Origin: Gammaproteobacteria bacterium
Lineage (GTDB): Bacteria; Pseudomonadota; Gammaproteobacteria; Chromatiales; Chromatiaceae
Reading direction: 5' to 3'
Assembly: GCA_020445255.1 (NCBI GenBank)
Contig: JAGRGY010000016.1
Location: 1-64,000, forward strand
DNA length: 64,000 nt
Shown here piece after piece: positions 35,849-44,630 of the stretch (the first letter of the stretch is position 1; each line of letters starts with the position of its first letter). The position numbers and the translations under genes were made by a program. Under the pieces are notes generated by a model. It was not told where the DNA came from. It saw nothing but the letters and a program-made list of their open reading frames with translations, and made no database searches.

Positions 35849-35955
35849 TTGCCGCCGCCATCTGCACCGCGCGGTCCCACGTTTGGTCGGACTGAGCGCG
35901 GCGCGACACGGCTGATGACGGCGTAGGTCGTTGAATTGCCGCTAGATTCGAATCG

Positions 35956-35972
35956 TTGGCACGGGAACTGCT
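35956..35972 (+). promoter_or_regulatory. Sigma-54 promoter for nasT
   Basis: TTGGCACGGGAACTGCT has the invariant GG and GC dinucleotides (35958-35959 and 35970-35971) at the required N10 spacing and differs from the consensus TTGGCACGNNNNTTGCT at one position. Transcription would start near 35983, about 275 bp before nasT. Confidence 0.7.
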
Positions 35973-35983
35973 CGGTCAAGTGT

Positions 35984-36005
35984 GAAATCGCTTCGCGGTG
36001 ATTTC
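35984..36005 (+). other. Leader hairpin with TTCGCG hexaloop
   Basis: GAAATCGC pairs with GTGATTTC (8 bp, one wobble) around the loop TTCGCG, right at the predicted start of the nasT transcript. The six-base loop with G at position 4 partly fits an ANTAR target, but position 1 is T, not A, and no second hexaloop is seen before the terminator. Confidence 0.35.
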
Positions 36006-36042
36006 TCCTAACTCTCTGTCGATATAGCCAATATGGCCTCCA

Positions 36043-36080
36043 CCGCCGTGCCACCGTCCAGTTGGTACGGCGGTTTTTTT
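36043..36080 (+). terminator. Intrinsic terminator in the nasT leader
   Basis: CCGCCGTGCC pairs with GGTACGGCGG (10 bp with one G-T wobble, 11-base loop) and is followed by seven T. No plus-strand gene precedes it. It lies between the sigma-54 promoter and nasT, so it is best read as a leader attenuator. Confidence 0.8.
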
Positions 36081-36258
36081 GACCGGCACCCCGTGGCCGC
36101 CGGCACCGGCTCAGCCGATCTCGCCACGCCCGCTGTTCGGGATCGTGTCGGCGGTACGACCCGGCAGGCTTTCGAAAAGGATCGGTCACCGCTAGTATGC
36201 CGCGCGCTCAGCCGCGCGCCGCGCCGTTGGCAAGGGGCCGTGATCGGGGTAGAGGCAG

Positions 36259-36858
36259 GTGGGTTCGGACAAATCGCAAACTCGGTTGCGTGTGCTGCTG
36301 GTCGACGACAGTCCCCAACGACGCGCCTACGTCGAGCAGTCACTCTCAGACGTGGGATGCGACGTGGTCGGGTTCGTGTCCGGCAAGGACGACCTGGTGG
36401 CCAGTGTCCGGCGCGCCGACCCCGACGTCGTGATCATCGACATCGAGGCGCCGGGCCGCGATACGCTCGACAGCTTGCGTTGCGTGCAGACGAGCACGCC
36501 CAAACCCATCGTCATGTTTACCCAGGACGACGATGGCGAGACCATCACACGCGCCACGCGCGCGGGCGTCAGTGCCTACGTCGTCGATGGCATCAGTCAG
36601 AAGCGTGTGCGGCCGATCCTCGATGCGGCGATCGAGCGTTTCGTGCAGTTCAGTCATCTGTCCCGGGAACTCGAAAAAGCCCGCACCGAGCTGTCGCAGC
36701 GCAAGCTCATCGACCAGGCCAAGGGTATCCTCATAAAACAGCGTGGCCTCAGCGAGGAGCAGGCCTACAAGGCCATGCGCGACCTCGCGATGAGCAGCAA
36801 CAAGCGCATTGCCGACATTGCCGAGAGCGTCGTGGCCGCGGCAAAACTGTTGACCTGA
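36259..36858 (+). CDS. nasT: ANTAR-domain response regulator (NasT-like)
   Basis: 199 residues, GTG start with GAGG upstream. A receiver-like domain (about 8-125; LRVLLVDDSPQRRAYVEQSL, DVVIIDIEAP) is followed by an ANTAR RNA-binding domain (about 135-195; LIDQAKGILIKQRGLSEEQAYKAMRDLAM). NasT-type proteins bind hexaloop hairpins in leader RNA and prevent termination in nitrate-assimilation operons. That fits the nrtA leader downstream. In known systems NasT is held by the nitrate sensor NasS. No separate nasS gene is found here. Confidence 0.9.
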   Translation: MGSDKSQTRLRVLLVDDSPQRRAYVEQSLSDVGCDVVGFVSGKDDLVASVRRADPDVVIIDIEAPGRDTLDSLRCVQTSTPKPIVMFTQDDDGETITRATRAGVSAYVVDGISQKRVRPILDAAIERFVQFSHLSRELEKARTELSQRKLIDQAKGILIKQRGLSEEQAYKAMRDLAMSSNKRIADIAESVVAAAKLLT

Positions 36859-37021
36859 TCATTCGGCGTGCGCCGCCAACGCGCTCGGTGCGGCGTTCAC
36901 GCAGGTGCCGTGTCGTCATGCATCCGTGTTTGCGCGATGGCGCCCCACCGCGGAAGTCACGCAGCGCCATCGCCATCGCCATCGCGAACTCGCTTCATTT
37001 GTGCGCCCAACGTGCGCTGTC

Positions 37022-37038
37022 TGCTCCGTGCTGGTGCG
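37022..37038. promoter_or_regulatory. NtrC-type enhancer site upstream of nrtA
   Basis: TGCTCC-GTGCT-GGTGCG matches the NtrC consensus TGCACC-N5-GGTGCA at 10 of 12 positions. Its centre is about 170 bp upstream of the start predicted from the sigma-54 promoter at 37171. Confidence 0.5.
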
Positions 37039-37170
37039 GTTTGCCGGCCGAGCACGCGCACGCGGACCGTCGGTGACACGTCCCATCGGCACCGACCGAA
37101 GCGCAGTTTGGCTCCAGAAACAGCTGCTTATATTCAGAACCAGCGGATATCGACGCCGGCATGTATCCGG

Positions 37171-37187
37171 TTGGCACGTCCATTGCT
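37171..37187 (+). promoter_or_regulatory. Sigma-54 promoter for the nrt-nir-nas operon
   Basis: TTGGCACGTCCATTGCT is a perfect match to the sigma-54 consensus, with GG at 37173-37174 and GC at 37185-37186 (N10 spacing). The transcript would start near 37198 and carry a ~180-nt leader before nrtA. Confidence 0.85.
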
Positions 37188-37220
37188 CAGTGATACGTAA
37201 CAAGATCCGGCCGACGTGTC

Positions 37221-37298
37221 GGTCCGACCCAACGGCGGGTCGGCCGAAAGGGCGGATCGTTCGATCGCTGACGGTCGAACAAAGGACAACGGCGTCCT
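37221..37298 (+). promoter_or_regulatory. ANTAR-type antiterminator hairpins in the nrtA leader
   Basis: Two hairpins carry the identical hexaloop AACGGC (A1 and G4, as ANTAR proteins require): CCGACCC-loop-GGGTCGG at 37224-37243 and AGGAC-loop-GTCCT at 37283-37298. Between them an 8-bp stem (37259-37280) has the hexaloop GCTGAC. The last three bases of the second hairpin overlap the 5' strand of the terminator that follows, so hairpin and terminator exclude each other. This is the expected NasT target for nitrate-dependent antitermination. Confidence 0.8.
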
Positions 37299-37341
37299 GT
37301 TCTGCGGATATCGATTTCGCAAAGCAGTGCGCTTTTTTTTT
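37297..37341 (+). terminator. Leader terminator before nrtA
   Basis: CTGTTCTGCG (37297-37306) pairs with CGCAAAGCAG (37318-37327) with one mismatch and one wobble. Nine T follow at 37333-37341 after five spacer bases. It lies 37 bp before nrtA and overlaps the second ANTAR hairpin. The 5-base gap before the T-run makes it imperfect on its own; a short CGCA/TGCG stem closer to the T-run may contribute. Confidence 0.65.
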
Positions 37342-37377
37342 GCCCCGGGTTTTCCGGCAGTACGCGAGGTAAATGTG

Positions 37378-38778
37378 ATGACCCAGCACGACAACAGACT
37401 GACGCGACGCGCATTCGTCAGGCGCACGCTGCTCGGTGCAGCGGTGGCCTGTGGATTGACCGTCGTTGCGGCTTCGGCGCCTGCCGCCGTCGGTGAGCCG
37501 GAGAAAGAAGACCTGAAGTTCGGTTTCATCAAGCTCACCGACATGGCTCCGCTGGCGATCGCCTACGAGAAGCACTTCTTCGAGGACGAGGGTCTCTACG
37601 TCACGCTCGAGGCGCAGGCGAACTGGAAGGTGCTGCTCGACGGCGTCATCGACGGCCAGCTCGACGGCGCGCACATGCTCGCCGGCCAGCCGCTCGCAGC
37701 CACGATCGGGTTCGGTACCAAGGCCCATATCGTCACGCCGTTCTCAATGGACCTGAATGGCAATGGCATCACGGTCTCGAACGAGGTGTGGGAGCAGATG
37801 AAGCCAAACGTGCCGAAGCAGGCCGACGGCAAACCGCAGCACCCGATCAAGGCGGACTACCTCAAGCCCGTGGTCGACAAGTACAAGGCCGAGGGCAAGC
37901 CATTCAAGATGGGAATGGTGTTTCCGGTGTCCACGCACAACTACGAATTGCGCTACTGGCTCGCGGCCGGCGGCATCAACCCCGGTTACTACGCGCCACA
38001 CAAGGGCGACATCACCGGCACGCTGCAGGCCGACGCGCTGCTGTCGGTCACGCCGCCGCCGCAGATGCCGGCCACGCTGGAGGCCGGCACGATCTATGGC
38101 TACTGCGTCGGCGAGCCGTGGAACCAGCAGGCCGTGTTCAAAGGTATCGGCGTGCCCGTGATCACTGACTACGAAATCTGGAAGGACAACCCGGAGAAGG
38201 TGTTCGGGATGACCAAGGAATTCACCGACAAGTATCCGAACACGACGGTGCGCGTGGTCAAAGCCCTGTTGCGCGCTGCCAAGTGGCTCGACGACAACGA
38301 CAACGGCAACCGGCCCGCCGCGGTGAAGATCCTGTCCCAGCCGAACTATGTCGGCGCGGACTACAACGTCATCGCCAACTCGATGACCGGTACGTTCGAA
38401 TACGAAAAGGGCGACAAGCGCGCGGTGCCCGACTTCAACGTGTTCTTCCGCTACAACGCGACCTATCCCTACTACTCGGACGCGGTCTGGTACCTGACCC
38501 AGATGCGTCGCTGGGGACAGATCGCCGAGCAGAAGGCCGACAGCTGGTACGACGAGGTGGCCAAGTCGGTGTATCGGCCCGACATCTACCGCAAAGCCGC
38601 GGAAGAGCTGATCGCCGAGGGCAAGATGACGGCGGCGGACTTCCCCGACTTCGCCGGCGAGTCGGGATACCGCAAGCCGCAGACGGAGTTCATTGATGGC
38701 GTGACCTTCGACGGCACCAAGCCGAATGCCTATCTCGAATCGTTCAAGATCGGGCTGAAGGGTGACCAGATGCTTTAA
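37378..38778 (+). CDS. nrtA: Nitrate ABC transporter substrate-binding protein
   Basis: 466 residues. The N-terminus has a twin-arginine signal ([19 protein letters not shown]), so it is likely exported folded. The body is NrtA-type: [51 protein letters not shown] and [10 protein letters not shown] are typical nitrate/nitrite-binding segments. It delivers nitrate to NrtB/NrtC. It is the first gene of a long plus-strand operon and is preceded by a sigma-54 promoter and an ANTAR leader. Confidence 0.93.
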   Translation: MTQHDNRLTRRAFVRRTLLGAAVACGLTVVAASAPAAVGEPEKEDLKFGFIKLTDMAPLAIAYEKHFFEDEGLYVTLEAQANWKVLLDGVIDGQLDGAHMLAGQPLAATIGFGTKAHIVTPFSMDLNGNGITVSNEVWEQMKPNVPKQADGKPQHPIKADYLKPVVDKYKAEGKPFKMGMVFPVSTHNYELRYWLAAGGINPGYYAPHKGDITGTLQADALLSVTPPPQMPATLEAGTIYGYCVGEPWNQQAVFKGIGVPVITDYEIWKDNPEKVFGMTKEFTDKYPNTTVRVVKALLRAAKWLDDNDNGNRPAAVKILSQPNYVGADYNVIANSMTGTFEYEKGDKRAVPDFNVFFRYNATYPYYSDAVWYLTQMRRWGQIAEQKADSWYDEVAKSVYRPDIYRKAAEELIAEGKMTAADFPDFAGESGYRKPQTEFIDGVTFDGTKPNAYLESFKIGLKGDQML

Positions 38779-38850
38779 GGCCGTGTGTGTGCCGGGGCGG
38801 CAGCTTCCTGGCGCGCCCGGACCGCAGAGATTTGCAGAAGGAGTGTGACG

Positions 38851-39882
38851 ATGCTTGCCGTACTACGTGGCCGGAAGACCTTCGAGCTGGGATCGCTGGA
38901 CAAGGTTCTGGATTTCCTCTCCGGGGAACAGATGACCAAGACGGGAGGCCGGCTCGCGCGCGGCATCCTGGTGCCGGTGGCGGCGATCCTGGTGTTCCTG
39001 ATGATGTGGACGGCCGGTGCCCAGCAGGTGCAGACCTCGCTGGGCGAGCTGCCCGGTCCGGCCAAGGTGTGGGAGCAGAGCGTCGCACTGTACGACGAGC
39101 ATCGCGCAGAGCGCACCAAGGAGGCCGACTTCTACGCCCGCATGCAGGAGCGCATCGACAAGGCGGTCGCGGCGGGCCAGCCGGAGGAGCGCATCGAGAG
39201 GCTGCGCACGCGCCCGTACACCGGCAAGGCCACGTTCGTCGACCAGGTCTTCACCAGCCTTCTGACGGTCATGACCGGCTTCGTCATCGCGTCGCTGATT
39301 GCGATTCCGATGGGTGTCGTGATCGGCATGAGCCAGACGCTGTACCAGGCCTTCAACCCGATCATCCAGCTTTTCAAGCCGGTCTCGCCACTTGCGTGGC
39401 TGCCGCTCGTGACCATGGTGGTGTCGGCCGTCTATGTATCCGATGAGCCCTGGTTCGAAAAGTCGTTCGTGAACTCGGCGATCACGGTCACGCTGTGCTG
39501 CTTGTGGCCGACCATCATCAATACCGCAGTCGGCGTGTCCGGCGTCAGCAGGGACCTGATCAATGTCAGTCGCGTGCTGAAGCTGAACTGGTTCACCAAG
39601 ACCATGAAGATCATCCTGCCGTCGGCGATCCCGATGATGTTCACCGGCCTGCGCCTGTCGTTGAGCATCGGTTGGATGGTGCTGATCGCGGCCGAAATGC
39701 TGGCGCAGAACCCGGGTCTGGGCAAGTTCGTTTGGGATGAGTTCCAGAACGGCAGCTCGAACTCGCTGGCGCGGATCATGGTCGCCGTGATCGCGATCGG
39801 CTTCATCGGCTTCCTGCTCGACCGCGGCATGCTGATGCTGCAGCGCACCTTCAACTGGGACAAGTCGGCGGTGATGCGTTGA
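38851..39882 (+). CDS. nrtB: Nitrate ABC transporter permease
   Basis: 343 residues from ATG 38851, with gaaggag seven bases upstream. A cytoplasmic N-terminus, a first helix (about 33-50), a long extracytoplasmic charged loop (about 60-135), and a BPD-transp-1 domain with the EAA-type loop (GWMVLIAAEMLAQNPGLGKFVW) follow. It is a NrtB/SsuC-type permease subunit. It lies 72 bp after nrtA. Confidence 0.92.
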   Translation: MLAVLRGRKTFELGSLDKVLDFLSGEQMTKTGGRLARGILVPVAAILVFLMMWTAGAQQVQTSLGELPGPAKVWEQSVALYDEHRAERTKEADFYARMQERIDKAVAAGQPEERIERLRTRPYTGKATFVDQVFTSLLTVMTGFVIASLIAIPMGVVIGMSQTLYQAFNPIIQLFKPVSPLAWLPLVTMVVSAVYVSDEPWFEKSFVNSAITVTLCCLWPTIINTAVGVSGVSRDLINVSRVLKLNWFTKTMKIILPSAIPMMFTGLRLSLSIGWMVLIAAEMLAQNPGLGKFVWDEFQNGSSNSLARIMVAVIAIGFIGFLLDRGMLMLQRTFNWDKSAVMR

Positions 39883-39919
39883 AGCATCGTCCCTTGCGTC
39901 GGAAACAAGGAACAGCATT

Positions 39920-42052
39920 ATGAACAGCTATCTCAACATCGATCACGTCAGCATCACCTTTCCGACCGACAACGGTCCGCTGAACGTACTCAAGGACATC
40001 AACATCAGAGTCGAGCAGGGTGAGTTCATCACGCTTATCGGGCACTCCGGCTGCGGCAAGTCGACCGTGCTCAACATCGTCGCCGGCCTGCTCAACGCAA
40101 CCGAGGGCGCGGTGTTGCTGGAGGACCGCGAAGTCACCGAGCCCGGCCCGGACCGCGCGGTCGTTTTCCAAAATCATTCTCTGCTTCCCTGGCTGACCGT
40201 GTACGACAACGTTCGTCTTGCCGTCGACCAGGTGTTCAAGGGGCGCAAGACACGCGACCAGCGCGACCAGTGGACCCGCCACAACCTCGAACTCGTGCAC
40301 ATGTCACACGCACTCGACCGCAAACCGGACGAGATCTCGGGCGGCATGAAGCAGCGTGTCGGCATCGCCCGCGCATTGGCCATGGAGCCCAAGGTGCTGT
40401 TGATGGACGAGCCCTTCGGTGCGCTCGACTCGCTGACGCGCACGCACATGCAGGACTCGCTGATGGAGATCCAGGCGCGCCTGAACAACACCGTCATCAT
40501 GATCACGCACGATGTCGACGAGGCGGTGCTGCTGTCCGACCGCATCGTCATGATGACCAACGGGCCATCGGCCGAGATAGGTCAGATTCTCGACATCGAC
40601 CTGCCGCGGCCGCGCGACCGACTCGCGCTGGCAGACGAGCCGCGCTACAACCACTACCGCGCCGAGGTGCTGCGCTTCCTGCACGAGCGCCACCAGAACC
40701 CGGAGAAGGTCCACGACCAACCCACACCGGTCGTGGCTGCGCCCCCGTCTGTGGCGCCGCGGCGATCGGCCGGGCGGGTCATCGAGAAGCCGTCGCTCGA
40801 GCTTGGCTTCATCCCGCTGACCGACTGTGCACCGCTGGTGATCGCGCAGGAGAAGGGCTTTTTCGCCGCGCAGGGTCTCGACGTCAACCTGTCGCGCGAG
40901 TCATCGTGGGCGAACATCCGCGACAAGGTGTCGAGCGGGATTCTCGACGGGGCCCAGATGCTGGCGGCGATGCCGCTCGCCAGCGCTTTGGAGTCATCGC
41001 GCTCACAGGCCATGGTCACGGCGCTGAGCCTCGACCTGAATGGCAATGCGATCACGGTATCGAAGGAGCTGTACGGGCGCATGCTCGCCACCGGGATCAG
41101 TGATCTGGACACGCCGCTGGGATCCGCGCAGGCGTTGCGCAAGGTGGTCGAGGATGACATCGCCCGCGGTCGCAAGAAACTTGCGTTCGCGATGGTGTTT
41201 CCGGACTCGTCGCACAACTACCTGCTGCGTTACTGGATGGCCAGCGCCGGCATCCATCCGGATCGCGATGTCGACCTGGTCGTCGTTCCCCCGCCACAGA
41301 TGGGCAATTATCTGCGCGCCGGTCTACTGTCCGGCTACTGCGTGGGCGAACCCTGGAACACCTACGCGGTCAGCGAGGGCCTGGGTCGCACGCTGGTGAC
41401 CAGCTACGACATCTGGAACAACCATCCGGAGAAGGTTTTCGGCGTGACGCGCGCCTGGGCCGATGCCAACCCAAACACGCATCTCGCGGCGGTGCGCGCA
41501 CTGATCCAGGCCTGCCAATGGCTCGATGACCGAAGCCATCGTGCGGAGGCCGCCGAGATCCTCAGCCAGGGCCGTTATGTCAATGCACCGGTCGATGTCA
41601 TCGAGAAGTCGCTCGCCGGTAGGCTTCAGTATTCATCCGACCAAGAGGTGCGCAAGGTCGAGGACTTCAACGTCTTCCACCGTTACCTCGCCAACTTCCC
41701 ATGGCGCTCGCACGCGGTCTGGTTCCTGACCCAGATGGTGCGTTGGGGACATGCGCCCGAATCGGTCGGATTCGAAAACGTAACGCGCGCGGTCTATCGC
41801 CCCGGTGTCTATCGCGAGGCGGCACGCGCACTGGGCCTTCCCGTGAGTGCAGACGACTGCAAGGTTGAGGGCGGCCACAGCACCAGCTGGGAACTTGGCG
41901 CGGTTACCGAAAATGTTTCCATGGGCCCGGACCAGTTCATGGACGGGCGGGTGTTCGATCCGCATCGACCGCACGACTATGTTGCTTCGTTCGCGGAATT
42001 GCCGCCGGTCGCTGAAGAACCTGTCGTGGTGCCACAGGTCTCCAATGCCTGA
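39920..42052 (+). CDS. nrtC: Nitrate ABC transporter ATPase fused to NrtA-like domain (NrtC type)
   Basis: 710 residues. The ABC ATPase domain (1-265) has Walker A GHSGCGKST, signature DEISGGMKQRV and Walker B VLLMDEPFGALD. A linker leads to a C-terminal NrtA-like domain (about 295-690, LELGFIPLTDCAPLVIAQEK ... LSLDLNGNAITVSKE ... VGEPWNTYAV) without signal sequence. This is the layout of cyanobacterial NrtC, in which the fused cytoplasmic domain senses nitrate and inhibits transport. No separate NrtD-type second ATPase is present, so the transporter may use two copies of this subunit. Confidence 0.9.
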   Translation: MNSYLNIDHVSITFPTDNGPLNVLKDINIRVEQGEFITLIGHSGCGKSTVLNIVAGLLNATEGAVLLEDREVTEPGPDRAVVFQNHSLLPWLTVYDNVRLAVDQVFKGRKTRDQRDQWTRHNLELVHMSHALDRKPDEISGGMKQRVGIARALAMEPKVLLMDEPFGALDSLTRTHMQDSLMEIQARLNNTVIMITHDVDEAVLLSDRIVMMTNGPSAEIGQILDIDLPRPRDRLALADEPRYNHYRAEVLRFLHERHQNPEKVHDQPTPVVAAPPSVAPRRSAGRVIEKPSLELGFIPLTDCAPLVIAQEKGFFAAQGLDVNLSRESSWANIRDKVSSGILDGAQMLAAMPLASALESSRSQAMVTALSLDLNGNAITVSKELYGRMLATGISDLDTPLGSAQALRKVVEDDIARGRKKLAFAMVFPDSSHNYLLRYWMASAGIHPDRDVDLVVVPPPQMGNYLRAGLLSGYCVGEPWNTYAVSEGLGRTLVTSYDIWNNHPEKVFGVTRAWADANPNTHLAAVRALIQACQWLDDRSHRAEAAEILSQGRYVNAPVDVIEKSLAGRLQYSSDQEVRKVEDFNVFHRYLANFPWRSHAVWFLTQMVRWGHAPESVGFENVTRAVYRPGVYREAARALGLPVSADDCKVEGGHSTSWELGAVTENVSMGPDQFMDGRVFDPHRPHDYVASFAELPPVAEEPVVVPQVSNA

Positions 42053-42077
42053 CGCGAATAGATCAACGCAAGTAATT

Positions 42078-42095
42078 CCGATGCCCGGGCATCGG
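42078..42095. other. Perfect 18-bp palindrome between nrtC and nirB
   Basis: CCGATGCCCGGGCATCGG is a perfect inverted repeat in the 62-bp gap before nirB. As RNA it forms a 7-bp stem with a CCGG loop. There is no T-run, so it may be an mRNA-processing or stabilising element, or a protein-binding site. Confidence 0.5.
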
Positions 42096-42114
42096 TCGTG
42101 ATGGGAACGCAACG

Positions 42115-44550
42115 ATGAAGCAGAAACTGATTGTGATCGGGAACGGGATGGCTGGTATGCGCGCCATCGAGGAACTGCTGAAGCTGGAACCGTCGCTGTA
42201 CGACATCACCGTCTTCGGCAATGAACCGCATCCGAACTACAACCGCATCATGTTGTCGCCGGTGCTGGCAGGTGACAAGCAGGTAGACGACATCATCCTG
42301 AACCCTCTGGAGTGGTACCGCGACAACGGCATCACGCTGCACACGGGCAATGCGGTGACCGAGATCGACCGTGTCGGTCAGTATGTAATCGACGCCGCCG
42401 GCGACAGCCACCAATACGACCGGCTGCTGGTCGCCACCGGCTCGACGCCGTTCATGATCCCGGTGCCCGGCGCGGACAAGCAGGGTGTGATCGGTTTCCG
42501 CGACATCAAGGACGTCGACACCATGCTGGAATACGCGGCCAACCACAGCCGAGCCGTCGTCATCGGCGGTGGTCTGCTCGGACTGGAGGCGGCGAACGGC
42601 CTGCGGACGCGCGGCATGGAAGTGACGGTCGTACACCTGCTCGACAGTCTGATGGAGCGCCAGCTCGACAAGCCGGCCGCAGCGCTGCTGAAGGCGACGC
42701 TGGAAGAGCGCGGCTTGAACTTCCTGATGCAGGCGCAGACCGCCGAGATCCTCGGCGAGGGTCATGTCACCGGCGTACGCTTCGCCGACGGCAGCGAGGT
42801 CGCGGCCGACCTGGTCGTCATGGCGGTCGGCATCCGACCCAACGTCACGCTGGCCAAGGATGCCGGCATCCACTGCGAACGCGGCATCGTCGTCAACGAC
42901 ACCATGCAGACCTTTGACCCGAAGATCTACGCGGTCGGCGAGTGCGTGCAGCACCGCGGTGAGTGTTACGGCCTGGTCGCGCCTTTGTTCGAGCAGGCGC
43001 GCGTCGCGGCAAACCACCTGGCGCAGATCGGCATCGGCCGCTACGAGGGCTCGGTCACGTCGACCAAGCTGAAGGTGACCGGCGTCGACCTGTTCTCGGC
43101 AGGGGAGTTCAACGAGTCTGGTGGCGACGAAACGCTGGTGCTGCAGGATCCGGCGCAGGGCGTCTACAAGAAGCTGGTAATCCGTGACAACCGGATCAAG
43201 GGCGCGGTGCTGTATGGCGACACCATGGACGGCACCTGGTACTTCACGCTGCTGCGTGAGGAAACCGATATATCGGCCTTCCGCGGCACCATCCTGTTCG
43301 GCCAGCACGACATCGGCGATGCAGGGCACGGCGATGCCTCTGCCAGCGTGATGGCGCTGCCGGCGGGCGCCGAGATATGCGGCTGCAACGGCGTGTGCAA
43401 GGGTGACATCGTCGATGCCATCGGCAAGAAGGGTCTGTTCACCTTGGAAGAGGTTCGAGCGCACACCAAGGCATCGAGCTCGTGCGGCTCCTGCACCGGA
43501 CTGGTCGAGGCGATACTCGCCGGTACGGTCGGCGAGGGCTACGACAAGGCACCGTCGAAGAAGGGCATGTGCGGCTGCACTGAACACAGCCACGATGACG
43601 TGATCGCCGCGATCAGACACTCGGGTCTGAAGAGCATGCAGGCGGTACGCGACGCGCTCGACTGGAAGAACCCGGACGGCTGTGCGGCCTGCCGTCCGGC
43701 GCTGAACTACTACCTCCTCGCACACTGGCCGGGCGAATACCAGGACGATGCCCAGTCGCGTTTCATCAACGAACGCGCGCATGGCAACATCCAGAAGGAC
43801 GGCACCTACTCGGTCGTGCCGCGCATGTTCGGCGGTCTGTGCACGGCCGATGAGCTGCGCGCCATCGCCGATGTCGCTGACAAGTACCGGGTGCCGGAGA
43901 TGAAGGTGACCGGCGGCCAGCGCATCGACATGTTTGGGGTCAAGAAGGAAGACCTGCCGGCGATGTGGAAGGACCTGTCGGATGCCGGCTTCGTCAGCGG
44001 CCACGCCTACGGCAAGGCCCTGCGCACGGTCAAGACCTGCGCCGGCAAGAAATGGTGCCGTTTCGGGACCCAGGACTCGACCGGGCTCGGGGTGCAGCTG
44101 GAGAAGATGACCTGGGGGTCCTGGATGCCGCACAAATTCAAGCTCGCGGTTTCCGGCTGTCCGCGCAACTGCGCCGAGGCGACGATCAAGGACTTCGGCG
44201 TCGTGTGCGTCGATTCAGGCTACGAGCTGCATATCGGCGGCAACGGCGGCATCAAGGTGCGCGTCACCGATGTCTTGTGCAAGGTCGACACCGAGGAAGA
44301 GGTTCTGGAGTATTGCGCCGCGTTCATTCAGCTCTACCGCGAGGAGGGACACTACCTGGAACGCACGGCCCCTTGGGTCGAACGGGTCGGGCTGAACCAC
44401 ATCAAGCAGAAGGTGGTCGACGATGCCGACAATCGCAAGGTGCTGCGCGAGCGCTTCCTATACAGCCAGACATTCGCCCAGGTCGATCCGTGGAAGGCGC
44501 GGGCACAAGGTGAACAATCGCACGAGTTCAAGCCGTTGCGGATCGCCTGA
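42115..44550 (+). CDS. nirB: Assimilatory nitrite reductase large subunit
   Basis: 811 residues. An FAD/NAD(P)H domain (about 1-300; VIGNGMAGMRAIEELL, LLVATGSTPF, VVIGGGLLGLEAANGL), a BFD-like [2Fe-2S] region (about 420-480; CGCNGVCKGDIV ... SSCGSCTGLVE), and siroheme/[4Fe-4S] domains with TCAGKKWC and SGCPRNC cluster ligands are in order. It reduces nitrite to ammonium in the cytoplasm with NirD. It is the fourth gene of the nrt-nir-nas operon. Confidence 0.95.
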   Translation: MKQKLIVIGNGMAGMRAIEELLKLEPSLYDITVFGNEPHPNYNRIMLSPVLAGDKQVDDIILNPLEWYRDNGITLHTGNAVTEIDRVGQYVIDAAGDSHQYDRLLVATGSTPFMIPVPGADKQGVIGFRDIKDVDTMLEYAANHSRAVVIGGGLLGLEAANGLRTRGMEVTVVHLLDSLMERQLDKPAAALLKATLEERGLNFLMQAQTAEILGEGHVTGVRFADGSEVAADLVVMAVGIRPNVTLAKDAGIHCERGIVVNDTMQTFDPKIYAVGECVQHRGECYGLVAPLFEQARVAANHLAQIGIGRYEGSVTSTKLKVTGVDLFSAGEFNESGGDETLVLQDPAQGVYKKLVIRDNRIKGAVLYGDTMDGTWYFTLLREETDISAFRGTILFGQHDIGDAGHGDASASVMALPAGAEICGCNGVCKGDIVDAIGKKGLFTLEEVRAHTKASSSCGSCTGLVEAILAGTVGEGYDKAPSKKGMCGCTEHSHDDVIAAIRHSGLKSMQAVRDALDWKNPDGCAACRPALNYYLLAHWPGEYQDDAQSRFINERAHGNIQKDGTYSVVPRMFGGLCTADELRAIADVADKYRVPEMKVTGGQRIDMFGVKKEDLPAMWKDLSDAGFVSGHAYGKALRTVKTCAGKKWCRFGTQDSTGLGVQLEKMTWGSWMPHKFKLAVSGCPRNCAEATIKDFGVVCVDSGYELHIGGNGGIKVRVTDVLCKVDTEEEVLEYCAAFIQLYREEGHYLERTAPWVERVGLNHIKQKVVDDADNRKVLRERFLYSQTFAQVDPWKARAQGEQSHEFKPLRIA

Positions 44551-44630
44551 TGTCGGTCTTCGCACTGGCGCCGTCGGACTGCCGGTCGATGCAGGCGGCT
44601 GCTCGCCGCAACACGTAGAGGAACCACACG

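Noticed and set aside
35526..35926. Open frames between the TlpA-like gene and nasT
   Set aside because: Low-quality, Arg/Pro-rich translations without ribosome-binding sites. The region is better explained as nasT regulatory DNA.
35945..35954. GATTCGAATC resembling a tRNA T-loop
   Set aside because: No acceptor, D or anticodon arms surround it; it is just a short palindrome near the sigma-54 promoter.
36965..36986. CGCCAT triplet-like repeats
   Set aside because: A few copies of a short GC-rich motif, too few and too simple to be a functional repeat array.
36868..37200. 110-residue plus-strand open frame before nrtA
   Set aside because: Composition is atypical and it spans the NtrC-like site and sigma-54 promoter.
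41977..44133. 718-residue minus-strand open frame opposite nirB
   Set aside because: Antisense shadow of nirB with biased composition.
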